The position numbers and the translations under genes are program-made. The notes beneath the pieces were generated by a model. It was not told where the DNA came from and searched no databases. It worked only from the letters and a program-made list of their open reading frames with translations. Positions 1-10,256 of a stretch of 64,000 bases of DNA are shown here, one piece after another (position 1 is the stretch's first letter; the number at the start of each line of letters is the position of its first letter). Origin of the DNA: Sympetrum striolatum (taxonomy: Eukaryota > Arthropoda > Insecta > Odonata > Libellulidae); contig OX388348.1 in NCBI GenBank assembly GCA_947579665.1, positions 14,260,001-14,324,000 of the forward strand. The letters run 5' to 3'.

Positions 1-330
1 GTTATTTTTTCGAAGGTACTTTTACCTGCGGCTATTATTTAGTAATCCAATATCCAGCGGTATGGAATCCGATAAAAAATAACAGTTAGAGCAAGTAATG
101 GGAAATAATGTATCCAAGTCTACGAGCGGGTCCTTTCCTGAGTATCCTGAGGCGGAGATGAAATCCACGTCAATAAACTATGCTTTTATTTTACTAATTC
201 TCTGTAAGAATAATAACAGCAGCATGAAATTCTTAAAATAATATTAGGCAAGATGAAGTTTAGCGATGGAATTTATTTTACCATTAAATGTGTCAATCTT
301 GCCTCTACGATTGTAGATCATGCGATTTTG
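1..330. other. AT-rich flank, nothing recognised
   Basis: No coding similarity, splice-site pair or repeat structure is seen here. It borders the 3' tail of the minus-strand retrotransposon remnant that follows. Confidence 0.5.
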
Positions 331-1355
331 AATTTACATTTACATTTAAACCCTGCAATCCACCAGTGGCGCGTGGCAGGGGGTGTAAGACACCGAAATA
401 CCTATCTAATCTGGAGAGCTATTAGCTTCTCCAATACTTCGCGGGAAAAATGACCAAAATCAGCTATCTGTCCTGGAAACTACTTCCCTGTATCGCTTTT
501 TTGTTTTCTCTCGAAGGTCGCGTAGGAATAAAACTGGGATGACAATATCTGTTATCTCCTCCCCGAAATCGGTAGTGATAAATTTATCAAAAACTTTCCG
601 TCGATAATCAAGTCTTCTATCACTAAGGGAGTTCCATTAGAGGGATTCTATCATAGCCGAAACACTGCTGTCTAATCTGAAATCTCCCTCGACGAACCTT
701 GTTGCTCTACGTTGAACCATCTAGAGATCAGAAATTAATCCTACTTCGTTAGGACCCCACACCGCACAGCAATACTCAAGTAGAGGTCGAATTAGGGAAA
801 AGTACGCTATTTCTTTCACTCTCGATGAACATCCCCTATGAATTCTGCTGGCTAACCTTTGCATTCTATTTGCCTATCTTACTACGCCTCGAATATGCTC
901 TTTGAAGGAAAAATTACTGCTGAGCGTAACTCCTAGATATTTATGATGCATCACTAGCTCCAAGGGATTTCCTGAAATTCTGTACGGTACGCAGGTAACG
1001 TTAGTGGACCGCGTGAAAGTCATGGCAACGCACTTCTTTACATTCAGCTCGAGCTGTCAATCACTACACCAACCCGAAATCATATTCAGATCGTTCTGCA
1101 AACAACCAATGTCATCTTCAGTTACGATCTCCCAATACACAACAGTATTATAAGCGAATAATCTAACCTTGCATTTAACATTATCCAAAACATCGTTAAT
1201 ATATATCAGGAACAAAATTGGTCCTAATACACTTTCCTGTGGAACACCGAATGTGACGCGAACCTCATCAGATAAAATTCCGTCCAACGCAACTCGCTGC
1301 GATCTTTCCCCGAGAAATTAATATTCTTTCAAGAATTTTCCGATTCGAAAAGTTC
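331..1355 (-). pseudogene. Non-LTR retrotransposon remnant: reverse transcriptase C-terminal half (jockey/CR1-like)
   Basis: Read on the minus strand, one frame runs through most of this stretch with the typical order of a non-LTR reverse transcriptase. First comes FLGERSQRV, then GVPQESVLGPILFLIYINDV (family consensus PQGSVLGPLLFLIYINDL). Next is RLFAYNTVVY where the catalytic FADD box should be, then KYLGVTLSSNFSFKEHI and IRPLLEYCCAVWGP. A C-terminal tail follows and the element ends in a short TGTAAA-type tail. The frame is broken by several stop codons: after the LKEY, GWCSD, GVVR, LISDL and MIESL segments. The FADD aspartates are replaced by Y-N, so the enzyme would be dead even without the stops. 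The endonuclease domain and first half of the reverse transcriptase are absent, as expected from 5' truncation during target-primed insertion. Family level (jockey versus CR1/L2) is an inference from motif spelling; that it is a dead non-LTR element is clear. Confidence 0.88.
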
Positions 1356-2285
1356 AGTAAAACGAAGGTGAACGCATAATTTTTGTTGCTAATGCGGAAC
1401 TTATGCTGCTTCACTCAAATGTAATAAGACTATCATTCGTATTTGTTTGGGACCTAATTTTTACCTTCATCAGTTATTCAAATAGTTTTGCAGACTTACA
1501 AACGTTTCCAACACGTTGATTTCTTTAGACATAGCAACCGAAATGGGCTTGCATGTGAGCAATATTTCTTTTCAGTTTTCTACTCTTATATACATATTTC
1601 ATCTCTGCGAACTCATGTATCTTTCCACGCTAATTTATTCTTCGATGTACGCACCTCTCTTAATTTCACGATAGAATTATTTCCTTTCGGTAAGTTCATC
1701 CAAAAGTTATATGATTACGAACTATAGTTAGTGTAATCTTATGAGCTTTAGAACAAACAAATGCCCATTTTGATCATTCATTAAATCAGTTTATTTGTTT
1801 TAAAGAAACTATTATGGTTTTCCCTGTTTTTCTTCAATCATACTGTTCCTTTAATCATCCTTCTGTTCTTTCTCGTCCAAATCAATTGTCCTCCTTTATT
1901 TTATTTCTCACCACATAAACTTCGTTTTTTTCAAACTGCAGCTTTGCACTTGACCCTTAACAATTTTAGTAATAAAATTAAGATCAAGATAGTTGTTTTC
2001 ACTATTTTCTTCATTAATATAGTTAGCTTATGCTTTAGATAGGACACAGTCAAAAACTTTTGCCCCTCAAATTTGAATTTTAATCATCGTATTAACAGAA
2101 AAATGTTATGAAATCAATCTTACTACAAATTAGCGTCTAAAACTAAGCTACTACTCTGAGATTTTCCTATTATATAGCGTATTCTTCACGTTTAATAGTT
2201 TACATAGCCGCAAATTAAAGATTTTCAGCGGCGGGCTTTCATTGAGGTAAATTACATTGGAAATTCCCGGTCTCCCTCTAGAGGC
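1356..2285. other. Non-coding AT-rich stretch
   Basis: Short open frames only; none has recognisable domain motifs or flanking splice signals. Nothing further is seen. Confidence 0.5.
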
Positions 2286-2660
2286 AATTTAAATTTGAAT
2301 CTCCCCCCGTGTAACTCGTCGTAATTTGGGATTAAGGCTCAGAAGTAGAAGACACGTATTCGTAGAATCGTCCCGGGAGCCCATGGCGCCATCCGCGTTC
2401 CTCCGGGACGTTGAGTGGGGTTTCTCCGACTCGGTCGGCCCGGCAGTTCATTGGTTGGCCGTCAGATGGAGCAAGTGTGATGCACTCGCTCCCTCGGCCC
2501 TATTCCCTGGCGATGCCCGCCTACCGATAGAGGGTCCCACTGAGCTAAGGCGCCGCCCGCATTCCTAATCGACATTCGAGCGAACGCACGCTTTTATAAC
2601 TGTTACCTTTCCTGCCCTCCTACAAAATGCAGGCGTGCGCACGCGGATGCCCAAGTAGCC
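2286..2660. other. GC-rich island, possible old repeat
   Basis: Base composition jumps to clearly GC-rich against AT-rich neighbours. On the minus strand there is a TTAGCTCAGTGGG string that matches a tRNA A-box. No B-box (GGTTCGANTCC) lies at the expected distance, so this is not called a tRNA or SINE. An 80-codon plus-strand open frame crosses the island but has no recognisable domain. It could be a decayed SINE-like repeat or a conserved non-coding segment. Confidence 0.35.
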
Positions 2661-4698
2661 TCTGTTTTACGCTGTTCAGAGAGCAAGATTTTAGTTTTTT
2701 CCCTACCATTCGAAAGAAAAAACATGGAATTTGATAATGGTTTACATATTATTATGTACTCGTGAAACACAATTTAAAGAGTTGTCCATAATTTTCAACC
2801 GGGGTCGTATAAGATATTCGGTCTAACACTCGGGCCTTCCGGACCCGATGAATTCGAGAGGCTTTTCATAGTATTATAATCATATTTTTGTGTATCATTT
2901 ACGGCAACGTATATGAATGTAAATGTACAAAAATATTTCTAAAAGATACCGTTAAATGAGACATGCAAACAGATGGATTTGCTTTATATCCAAAGCATAC
3001 GTCTCGTGTCGCCACTTAGGGTTGTATTCACTAAAATTGCCTACTTTACATCCTTTTCCTAATTCTTTAAAACTATTCCCTTAAGTTCTATTAATTCTAC
3101 TACATTAAGTCCATCTATTTCTAAATTCGTTTCGTTGCAGCGAGGTATTTATATCCTCTTCCAACGTTCTCAGTCAAAATTAATCAATTTCGAAAATGTT
3201 TTTGGCTCTTTTTCTCTCTAATTCTTCTCAGGTCTTTACCCTTTCCTTCCTTTAAATACTCCTTTCCAACATTCCTGTCTTGTCACTCCTTCACTCCGTA
3301 AACGAAGCATTCTTCTCTGCCCTTTTTTTTGTATCCTACTTTCGACTGCATTTTTAGTAATGCCTCTCCTCTCATTAGCTGACTTATCCACTTCTCATCT
3401 TTATTATGAGGCCTTTACATATTTTCCCTTGATTTTTTCATTGGAAACTGTTTCCGTAAATGAAATAAAACAGTAGTCAGAATAGTAACAACTTCAATTG
3501 AAGAATTTATAGATTATTTAAGAAGATGCTTTTTAAGGGATATTAGTTAATTCAATGGAAATTTGCCTTAACTGCTTAAATACTGTTTGACAAGGTTTCA
3601 ACCTTCTGCAGGTCCCGAAATAGTCCGCAAACCATACTTTGTATTAGAAAGATATTGCAAGTTTTTTAAAAATATTTATTTTCATATTATTATGTCTGTA
3701 ATTACTTTCTATGCGAGAGGTGATTCATATATCCAATCAACATAGAGTTAGATTGCAAAATATGCATGTGTTTGCAGTTGTCACTATTCGTTTTTTCAAT
3801 GGATACTATCGAGGTATTTCAATTTGAATGTATTTTCAAGTAATTTTCAGAACTTTCGGGTCGTTGAAGTAATCATTCCTTTGTTCATTCTCTCCTTCGG
3901 CGACTTTGAATATTTCACGACCTATCCATCAATATCACTCCAGGCGATAGCTATAAGGAAATTAAAAGTCACGTATACTAGATTCGAGGTCGATTCAATC
4001 AAAAGAATACGTAAATTTGATAAATCAAGTGTTTCCTGATTACTAAAACATCTTACTTTTTAATAAATATCTGTTTTAACGGAGGATCATAAATCTTGGA
4101 GAAATTAACGTAATTCATTAAAAAAGTTAATGATTTTACTTTTAGTACTGCCATCGTAGTGAAATCGATCCAAAACCTTGTGTTGGCAAATGAGGTTAAA
4201 AATCTAAGAACGATATTCTTCCTAACTTCTTGCTCTGGAAAATCCGAGTGTTAACACATTTTGCGTACCAAAACGCAGCTGTAGCGTATTCGAAATTCAT
4301 ATTACGGATAGGAACGATGAGTACGTTTTGAGAATACGTATCATGGGAGTAGCAAAGAAAAACTCAAGAATATGAAAGTGTATAGCTATGCGTCTTATGA
4401 ATGAAACTCATAAGATAATGCTTGACATAGCCATTGAATGTCAACATAAATTAATTTTTCGCTTAAAACCTAAGGAGTGCTGTATATTTTCTCTCTGATA
4501 TTTATAAGGAAGGGATTGCCCTCTTTGCATGCCATTAAGTAAGCCAATGATGTAAATAAATGACAATATTACTTTATTAAAACTTCGCGTACAGCAACAA
4601 AGTAAAAATATCAGGAGATTGAATAGAAGAAGGTTAAGAATTAGTATATACTTGACTTAGCATGGGTTTTAATAATACGTAGCATTAGAATCTACTTA
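2661..4698. other. Non-coding AT-rich stretch
   Basis: AT-rich with a pyrimidine-rich patch near its middle (around 3,040-3,440). The open frames are short and unrecognised. No gene is supported. Confidence 0.45.
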
Positions 4699-4729
4699 CC
4701 TGGTCTCGACTTTGTGGTAGCTCTCCATT
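4699..4729 (-). other. Possible short first coding exon
   Basis: On the minus strand an ATG opens MESYHKVETR and runs straight into a consensus 5' splice site (ACCAG followed by GTAAGT). Only ten codons are covered, no partner exon is recognised, and chance occurrence is quite possible. It is listed because the donor is a full consensus match. Confidence 0.18.
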
Positions 4730-4799
4730 ATAAAGAATAAAGAAAAAAGCACAAATCTGTACCACACTTTAATTTAATTCCACAACCATGGTTTCGTCC

Positions 4800-4828
4800 C
4801 TTTAGGTTATCGTCACGATGACCTAAAG
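4800..4828. repeat. Short inverted repeat
   Basis: A 14-base arm (CTTTAGGTTATCGT) is followed after one base by its near-perfect reverse complement, with one G-T type mismatch. No downstream T-run or gene suggests a terminator, and its role is unknown. Confidence 0.6.
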
Positions 4829-4940
4829 TGTTTTTATTCTCTACAATAAGTAGTGTTTTCCATGACAGAATTGTAAACAGTTTATAGGGTTCCAAAATTA
4901 TGTTAGTGTCAAAAATACCACCGGTTTCAGTAAAAGAATG

Positions 4941-5166
4941 ACTAAACCGGCCGAGTGGATAGCATGCCATCTAAGCTATCACTCCTTCCCCAAGGTTCCG
5001 GGTTCGAATCACGGCTGAGTCGGATTTTTCCGTTCAGGGAATGGTGTTTCGTGTATTGTGTGTGTTCGTAAGTTACTGTTGCCTCGGTGTAGCTCCTTCT
5101 GACAGGTTCATCAGAGCTTAGGAGGATTTCACCGGAGAAGGGCAACAGTAGCTTGAAAAAAAAAAA
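4941..5166 (+). mobile_element. tRNA-derived SINE with poly-A tail
   Basis: The head carries both RNA polymerase III internal promoter boxes of a class II (Leu/Ser-like) tRNA: an A-box in GGCCGAGTGGATAGC near 4,949-4,963 and a perfect B-box GGTTCGAATCA at 5,001-5,011. A tRNA-unrelated body follows, containing a 10-bp inverted repeat (TACTGTTGCC at 5,074-5,083 and its complement at 5,141-5,150). It ends in a run of A. This head-body-tail order is that of a SINE mobilised by a partner LINE. It is not a functional tRNA gene, because no cloverleaf acceptor stem closes after the B-box. No clear target-site duplication could be read, so the exact 5' end is uncertain. Confidence 0.82.
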
Positions 5167-5169
5167 GAT

Positions 5170-7925
5170 ATGATCTGATGATTAAAACCCCCCTTCCCCT
5201 TCACATATATTTCAAGGATGTTATGTGTATTTTCATTATTATTAATATTTATTTGTTCCTCATATATACTCATACATATAAGTAAATATAACAAAATTTA
5301 AAATCGAGGGACAATTTTGGTTAGTATTATCAGACCTTATTATGACTTTCTTACGTAGAACCCGGTAGTCTGTTTGTTAATAAAAATGTGGAAAACAAAG
5401 TACTCATAAATCTTTTTACGATGAATAACATAACTAGGTTGCACGAAGCGAAAGATGAGGCAATCTATTCAAGAAGTACGTCATGAGAACAGACAAGGCC
5501 ATTAGTCTTGCCCAAATTAATATAGCGAGCGCTTTGCTACGCGTGGATATATCTCTCCAACGAAGCTTTTAATTAATAGAATACAATTTTCGTCGTCTGG
5601 CAGTACTTTTCCGATGGGGCATGGGGTTCATCGCGAGAAATTATAATGAGGTATGCTATCCTTTCTAGTTAAAGCGATCAGAAATGTTCGTGACGTTTCG
5701 GGCAATTTCACTTGCCATGCGGTCTCATTGCCAGAGAACTGAAAATCCATACAGCTCCTTGTCTTTTTCACTTCGCCACAAGCATTTTCTGAGATCCTTT
5801 GTTTTTTTCCGTAACAAAGACGTGCTGTGCCTGACAGAATGAATCAATTGAGCGAATGTAGGCTCTGCGTATAAGCGGCGAATTTGTTGAAAAGATGAAT
5901 AAATCTTCGTGTTCGCAGGAGCGTTCCTCTTTCACTGAGGATAGGGAAATAGATGGCGGGTGAAATGAGGCTCGTTGAATGGGATGGGCTTAAATGTAAA
6001 AGCGGTTCGCGAGAGAAAAAATCCCTCTTTCACGCGTGCACTCGTGTCATTCTCATTCTTTTTCATGTGAATGCCTGTGTGTACATACAAACACGATTAA
6101 TGACTCAAATTTAGGCACCGATTCTGGTTCTTTAATGGAGATATTGTACTTTATGTACATGCATAATAGAAGGGGTATACATGGTTTTATGGCTGTTTTT
6201 TTATGAAAATTTGTACTAACTACGTAACAAGATTTCAGTTTATATGGATGAAAGAAGGGGGATAATATTTTCTTTTGTGTGATTTCTGCTGAAATCCCTA
6301 CTTCATGCATAACCCAATTTCACTAAAAATTAATGCCATTACAAATTATTTAGTATCATATTATAAGTTATAGTTATCATGGGTTTTTACAGTAAACTTT
6401 TCTATAGCTAAACAAACGGCATTATAATCGATTATTAAATCTTCACTGGTATTTGAAATGATAGTTAGCGGGATCTCCAGTTTTAGAGAGCTTCAAATCT
6501 GAAAATCATGCTGAATTATATATTTATCTTATAATGTAAAACAACTTAATAATAAAATAACTACCACATTTCCGAATTATGAAGTGAAGCTTTATCTCTT
6601 TTTATAGTCGGGTCTTTCATTACGTGGCAATTTAGAGGTCATAGTTTTGTGAAAGACATTAGAGAATCTAAGACTGAGAAAGCATCAACCGAAATTATTT
6701 TTGAAGGTACACATACAGATAAAATTTTACATTCAAATAAAAATTCCACTTTTTGATATAAAAATAACTATAGGACCAAAGCGGGAACGTCTGTAAAGAA
6801 TATTAATAAGCTTGACACCAACAAGAATTAACAATAACCAGCTGTTTTCTTACAACATATGTAGATAAAGAATAAAATATATCAAAGATTAAACGATAGA
6901 TGAAATTTTAGCATGATCGAAAAGATCAGCTAAAGTAGGTGAGGATTACTTACGTTATGGAGTTCCACAAAGTTAAAGCTTCGTCCATTGATTTAGTCAG
7001 CTAAAGTATTTGAAGATCTCGTTTGGTTTAATATTAGTTATATTTGAATGGACTAGGAATTTATTCATTGGCGGAAATCATGTATTAAGGTTGGACTATT
7101 TGAGAGTAGATTTACGTTTTGAATTTCTATCTATTGATGGACGCATACTAAGAATGAAACAAATTTCAGCTTTGTAGTATTCGGCTTACGATCCAATATG
7201 ATTTATAAAATGAGTTTTTATGCATTCGTGACACACCACCTGAAGATGGAGCAGCGGTCTAACGATTCTTTAAAATTAAAATTATGAACCACGGTCATTC
7301 GAGAATAAATTTACCGCGCAGCTTAAAAAAAATCGACGAAATAAAAGCATTCGAAGTTACACTATTCAGCAAAACAAGCGCATAGAAATAGCGCATAGAA
7401 ATATATATTTTTTCCGTTGCTAGGAGAACAGAAAACAATTCCGCGCCTGGAAAATGAATATGAATTGGCCAATAGATAAAAATATCTGATGGGGTGCATT
7501 TGTTTCAAAAAGCCATCATTCGTATAAAATGATGTGAAGCTTTGACAGTAGAATGAAGTAAACAAGAGAGCGTTACGCCCGTCGCTCTCATTTAAAAGAA
7601 AAATCGTTACTTGGAACGAGTTTTGTGCTTCGAAAACGGTCCAATTTAAGATCATGCTCCCTTATGATTGGAAGGTCATCGAAATGCATTTGAATTGCAG
7701 AACGGGAATCGAGCTTAAGTAAGGATTGGCTGTCAGGAATGAAAAATGCTTCATGGGTAACGTTTAATTGAGCCATCGATGTTGATACGCTACGAAAATG
7801 ATGTAACTGTAGAATCTTCCACGTGAAAAATGGCGGATGAAATTTTATACTTCGTTAAAATGTTTCTTTGACACACGGTCTAATTTATGATCACGAAAAA
7901 TGTTTGGCTATTCACTAAAAATATC
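5170..7925. other. Non-coding AT-rich stretch
   Basis: No recognisable protein motif, repeat family or RNA. The open frames (longest about 97 codons) overlap on the same strand without coding features and are treated as chance. Confidence 0.45.
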
Positions 7926-7930
7926 TTTGA

Positions 7931-8605
7931 ATGCACTGCTATCACATTTACTTAAATAGACTGACACACAATGGCTCCAACCTCTCTAACAGAAGGAAAA
8001 TTATCAGAGATTGTCAATCAAACAAAAATGTACGTAGTTCATTTGATTCATTATGTTTTTCAACTGCAATGGTTGAACAACTCGGATGGGAAAAATTAGG
8101 ATACAGACGTCAAGTAAAAAGGTTAAGGAATATATGCAAAACTATTAATGGAAAGCCTTCGTTGAAAGAATTAAACAATGGACTCAGGGAAACGGATTAT
8201 CTCTGGAGGAACGACCACAACCATAAAGTCGCTACCCTTAAACAGAGAACAGATGTTTGTAAATATTCATTTCTAAATCGGGGAATAATAGGATGGAACA
8301 ATTTACCTGGAGAAGTTTTAGTACCTTTTCCCTCTTCCTACAATTCATTCATGTATAAAACTGAAAGGATTACGTGATTTTGTTGTTTTTTAAATATTTT
8401 AATATTGTAATAAATTTTGAAATATTTTATGGTTGCTGTAAATATTGTAAACATATACATTACATACTGCCTTCGGGAGGCTTTGGGGGGTTTTTCCTCC
8501 CGACCAGGGTTAATACCAGGCAGATTTTTTTAATATTTCCATCCTTCCACAGAACTAACTACCACCTGGCCTGGTGTCTATTAGTAGCTATTAGGAATAA
8601 ATAAA
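7931..8605 (+). pseudogene. Non-LTR retrotransposon 3' end: ORF2 C-terminus plus 3' UTR
   Basis: The open frame of 148 codons (7,931-8,377) matches the tail after the reverse transcriptase of insect-type non-LTR elements. It has LGWEKLGYRRQVKRLRNICK, then a basic/His segment (DHNHKV), then YSFLNRGIIGWNNLPGEV, which corresponds to the SFFPR..WNxLP box of that tail. The reverse transcriptase catalytic core and endonuclease are missing, so the copy is 5'-truncated. The ATG is internal and not a true start. After the stop comes an AT-rich 3' UTR with a nested hairpin: CTGCC/GGCAG outside and CGGGAGG/CCTCCCG inside, spanning 8,467-8,523. It ends near AATAAATAAA at about 8,594-8,603. The tail frame is intact, suggesting a younger insertion than the remnant at the left of the window. 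Confidence 0.82.
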
Positions 8606-9485
8606 TTACTGTGGAGACCTTGTTACCTCTTAGATTCTTGCGTTTACTTCATAGGAGAGATTTGGTCTTATTCGCCAAACTTTGATCAAAATTGGAAAAT
8701 GTTATAAAACATTCGTAAATCGTAGAAGGACTATTATATATTATAAATTCCTTATTGTGTTTGACGCTTATTATAATGATAGTTCAGTAGCACCAATCTT
8801 CTTAATCAGGAGGGGAGAACCTTTCTCCAGCTGCATTTAGCATCCAGTCACACAAATTAATCTTATCATAAAATAAATATCTTCTCATTTAACTGTAAGT
8901 GAACAGTTTCCGCTTCATTATGTATTTAACATCATTAGTAAGACTTTTTAAGTATCAAAGTCGCATAGAAGTCGTTCAATGAAGTCTCCTTACCAAAGCT
9001 TAGGTAAAACTTGATTTTTCAGCTGTAAATTTTATAAATGAAAAAGAGATTTAGGTTCATTAGTGCAAATTGATTATAATTGTTATGTTAGTGATTTATT
9101 CAAAATATGAAATATTTCCATAGTTTCCTATGACTTGGAATTCCCTCTTCAATCGCTTTCCTTTATTTTAAGGGAACTATCCCGTCATCGTTGTATCGAC
9201 TGATAACTTTCGGTTACTTCTCCGTTCCTCCTTTACTACCTTTACTTTATTTTCTTTAGCATGTCTTCTCGCCGTGGTTGCAGTTGACTTTTAATTGTCA
9301 AAGTGCTACTAGACAATCAATTCTGAAATGAAAATTGAAAATGTGGCCGATATTGAATATAAAAGTTCATTATTTTTTCTCTTAAAAATGAATACCCATG
9401 AATACAATGGCAACAAAAGAACGGGGCCCAACAACTAGTCTAGATATTTGGAGTTTTCAACAACACCTGCGACTGGTGACTGGGT
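8606..9485. other. Non-coding AT-rich stretch
   Basis: No gene, repeat family or RNA is recognised. Confidence 0.45.
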
Positions 9486-9521
9486 CCAAGGTGTATAGAG
9501 ATCTCTCTCTATACACCTTGG
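9486..9521. repeat. Perfect 16-bp-stem hairpin
   Basis: CCAAGGTGTATAGAGA is followed after only four bases (TCTC) by its exact reverse complement. The hairpin is flanked on both sides by a direct near-repeat (ACTGGGT and GCTGGGT). Nothing marks it as a known RNA; it may be a small fold-back insertion. Confidence 0.85.
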
Positions 9522-9739
9522 GCTGGGTCTGCAGTGACTCCTGAGGTGTTAGGGTCCAAAATGACTCCCGTAACAGTCTGTCTTTTCGAGCAAAGATGCT
9601 CCCTTTAAATAGGCATCTTTTCTGCATATCTCCTGGCATTATCGCGCTTCCCAATATCACCTCAGATTGCTTGGTTCGCTCGCTCGCTTGGCTCGCAGTT
9701 CACAAATAAACATGCTCGAGTAATTGTTATTATATAAAT

Positions 9740-10029
9740 AGCTGATTCCTACAAACTAGGGAATAATGGTTGAATTTGAAATTTAATTTAATTTAAAGAA
9801 ATGTATAGCTTTTTCCTTGTATGTTTTAAAATCTGTACAATTGTGTATAATTATGTGTAATTAGGTGTATTGTGTGCACATAAAGTGTTAAGTTAATGAA
9901 ATTTATATGCAAGACTTTGTAAGATTGATGTATATATATATATTCTTTTTTACTTGTACTTTTACTTGTAATTCTCATTTGTACTTATTAGAATGTATTT
10001 CTAAATAAATCTACTACTACTACTACTAC
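9740..10029 (+). mobile_element. Probable non-LTR retrotransposon 3' UTR and (CTA)n tail
   Basis: An AT-rich stretch ends with an AAATAAAT polyadenylation-like signal directly followed by six CTA triplets. This end structure (signal plus short microsatellite) is usual for insect non-LTR elements. No coding part remains, so assignment rests on the tail alone. Confidence 0.4.
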
Positions 10030-10134
10030 CACATGATTGATTGAAAAATTACGTTTGGATGGTTCTTCTTGCCTGTCCCCGTTCATTATTCACAACGATG
10101 GATTTTATAAATATATATACGTGCATAAACCTAT

Positions 10135-10256
10135 GAGGAAAGCAATGGCAAACTACCTCACTCCTCATTCTGCCTAGTGAACCTCATTCATTTCTGGAAG
10201 CTCTTAGCAGATGTCGAAGGGAGTGAGGTACCAACCGGCCTTCGGGCTGAATACTT
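10135..10256 (+). repeat. Interspersed repeat, copy 1
   Basis: Shares, with about three-quarters identity by eye, a segment found again near 14.1 kb. It starts around GGCAAACTACCTCACTCCTC, continues through GTGAACCTCATTC, and ends in ACCAACCGGCCTTCGGGCTG then GAATACTTTA. No promoter boxes or inverted ends are evident, so it may be a SINE body or a fragment of a larger repeat. Confidence 0.75.

Noticed and set aside
2480..2560. tRNA gene or SINE on the minus strand
   Set aside because: An A-box-like TTAGCTCAGTGGG is present but no B-box or closing acceptor stem was found.
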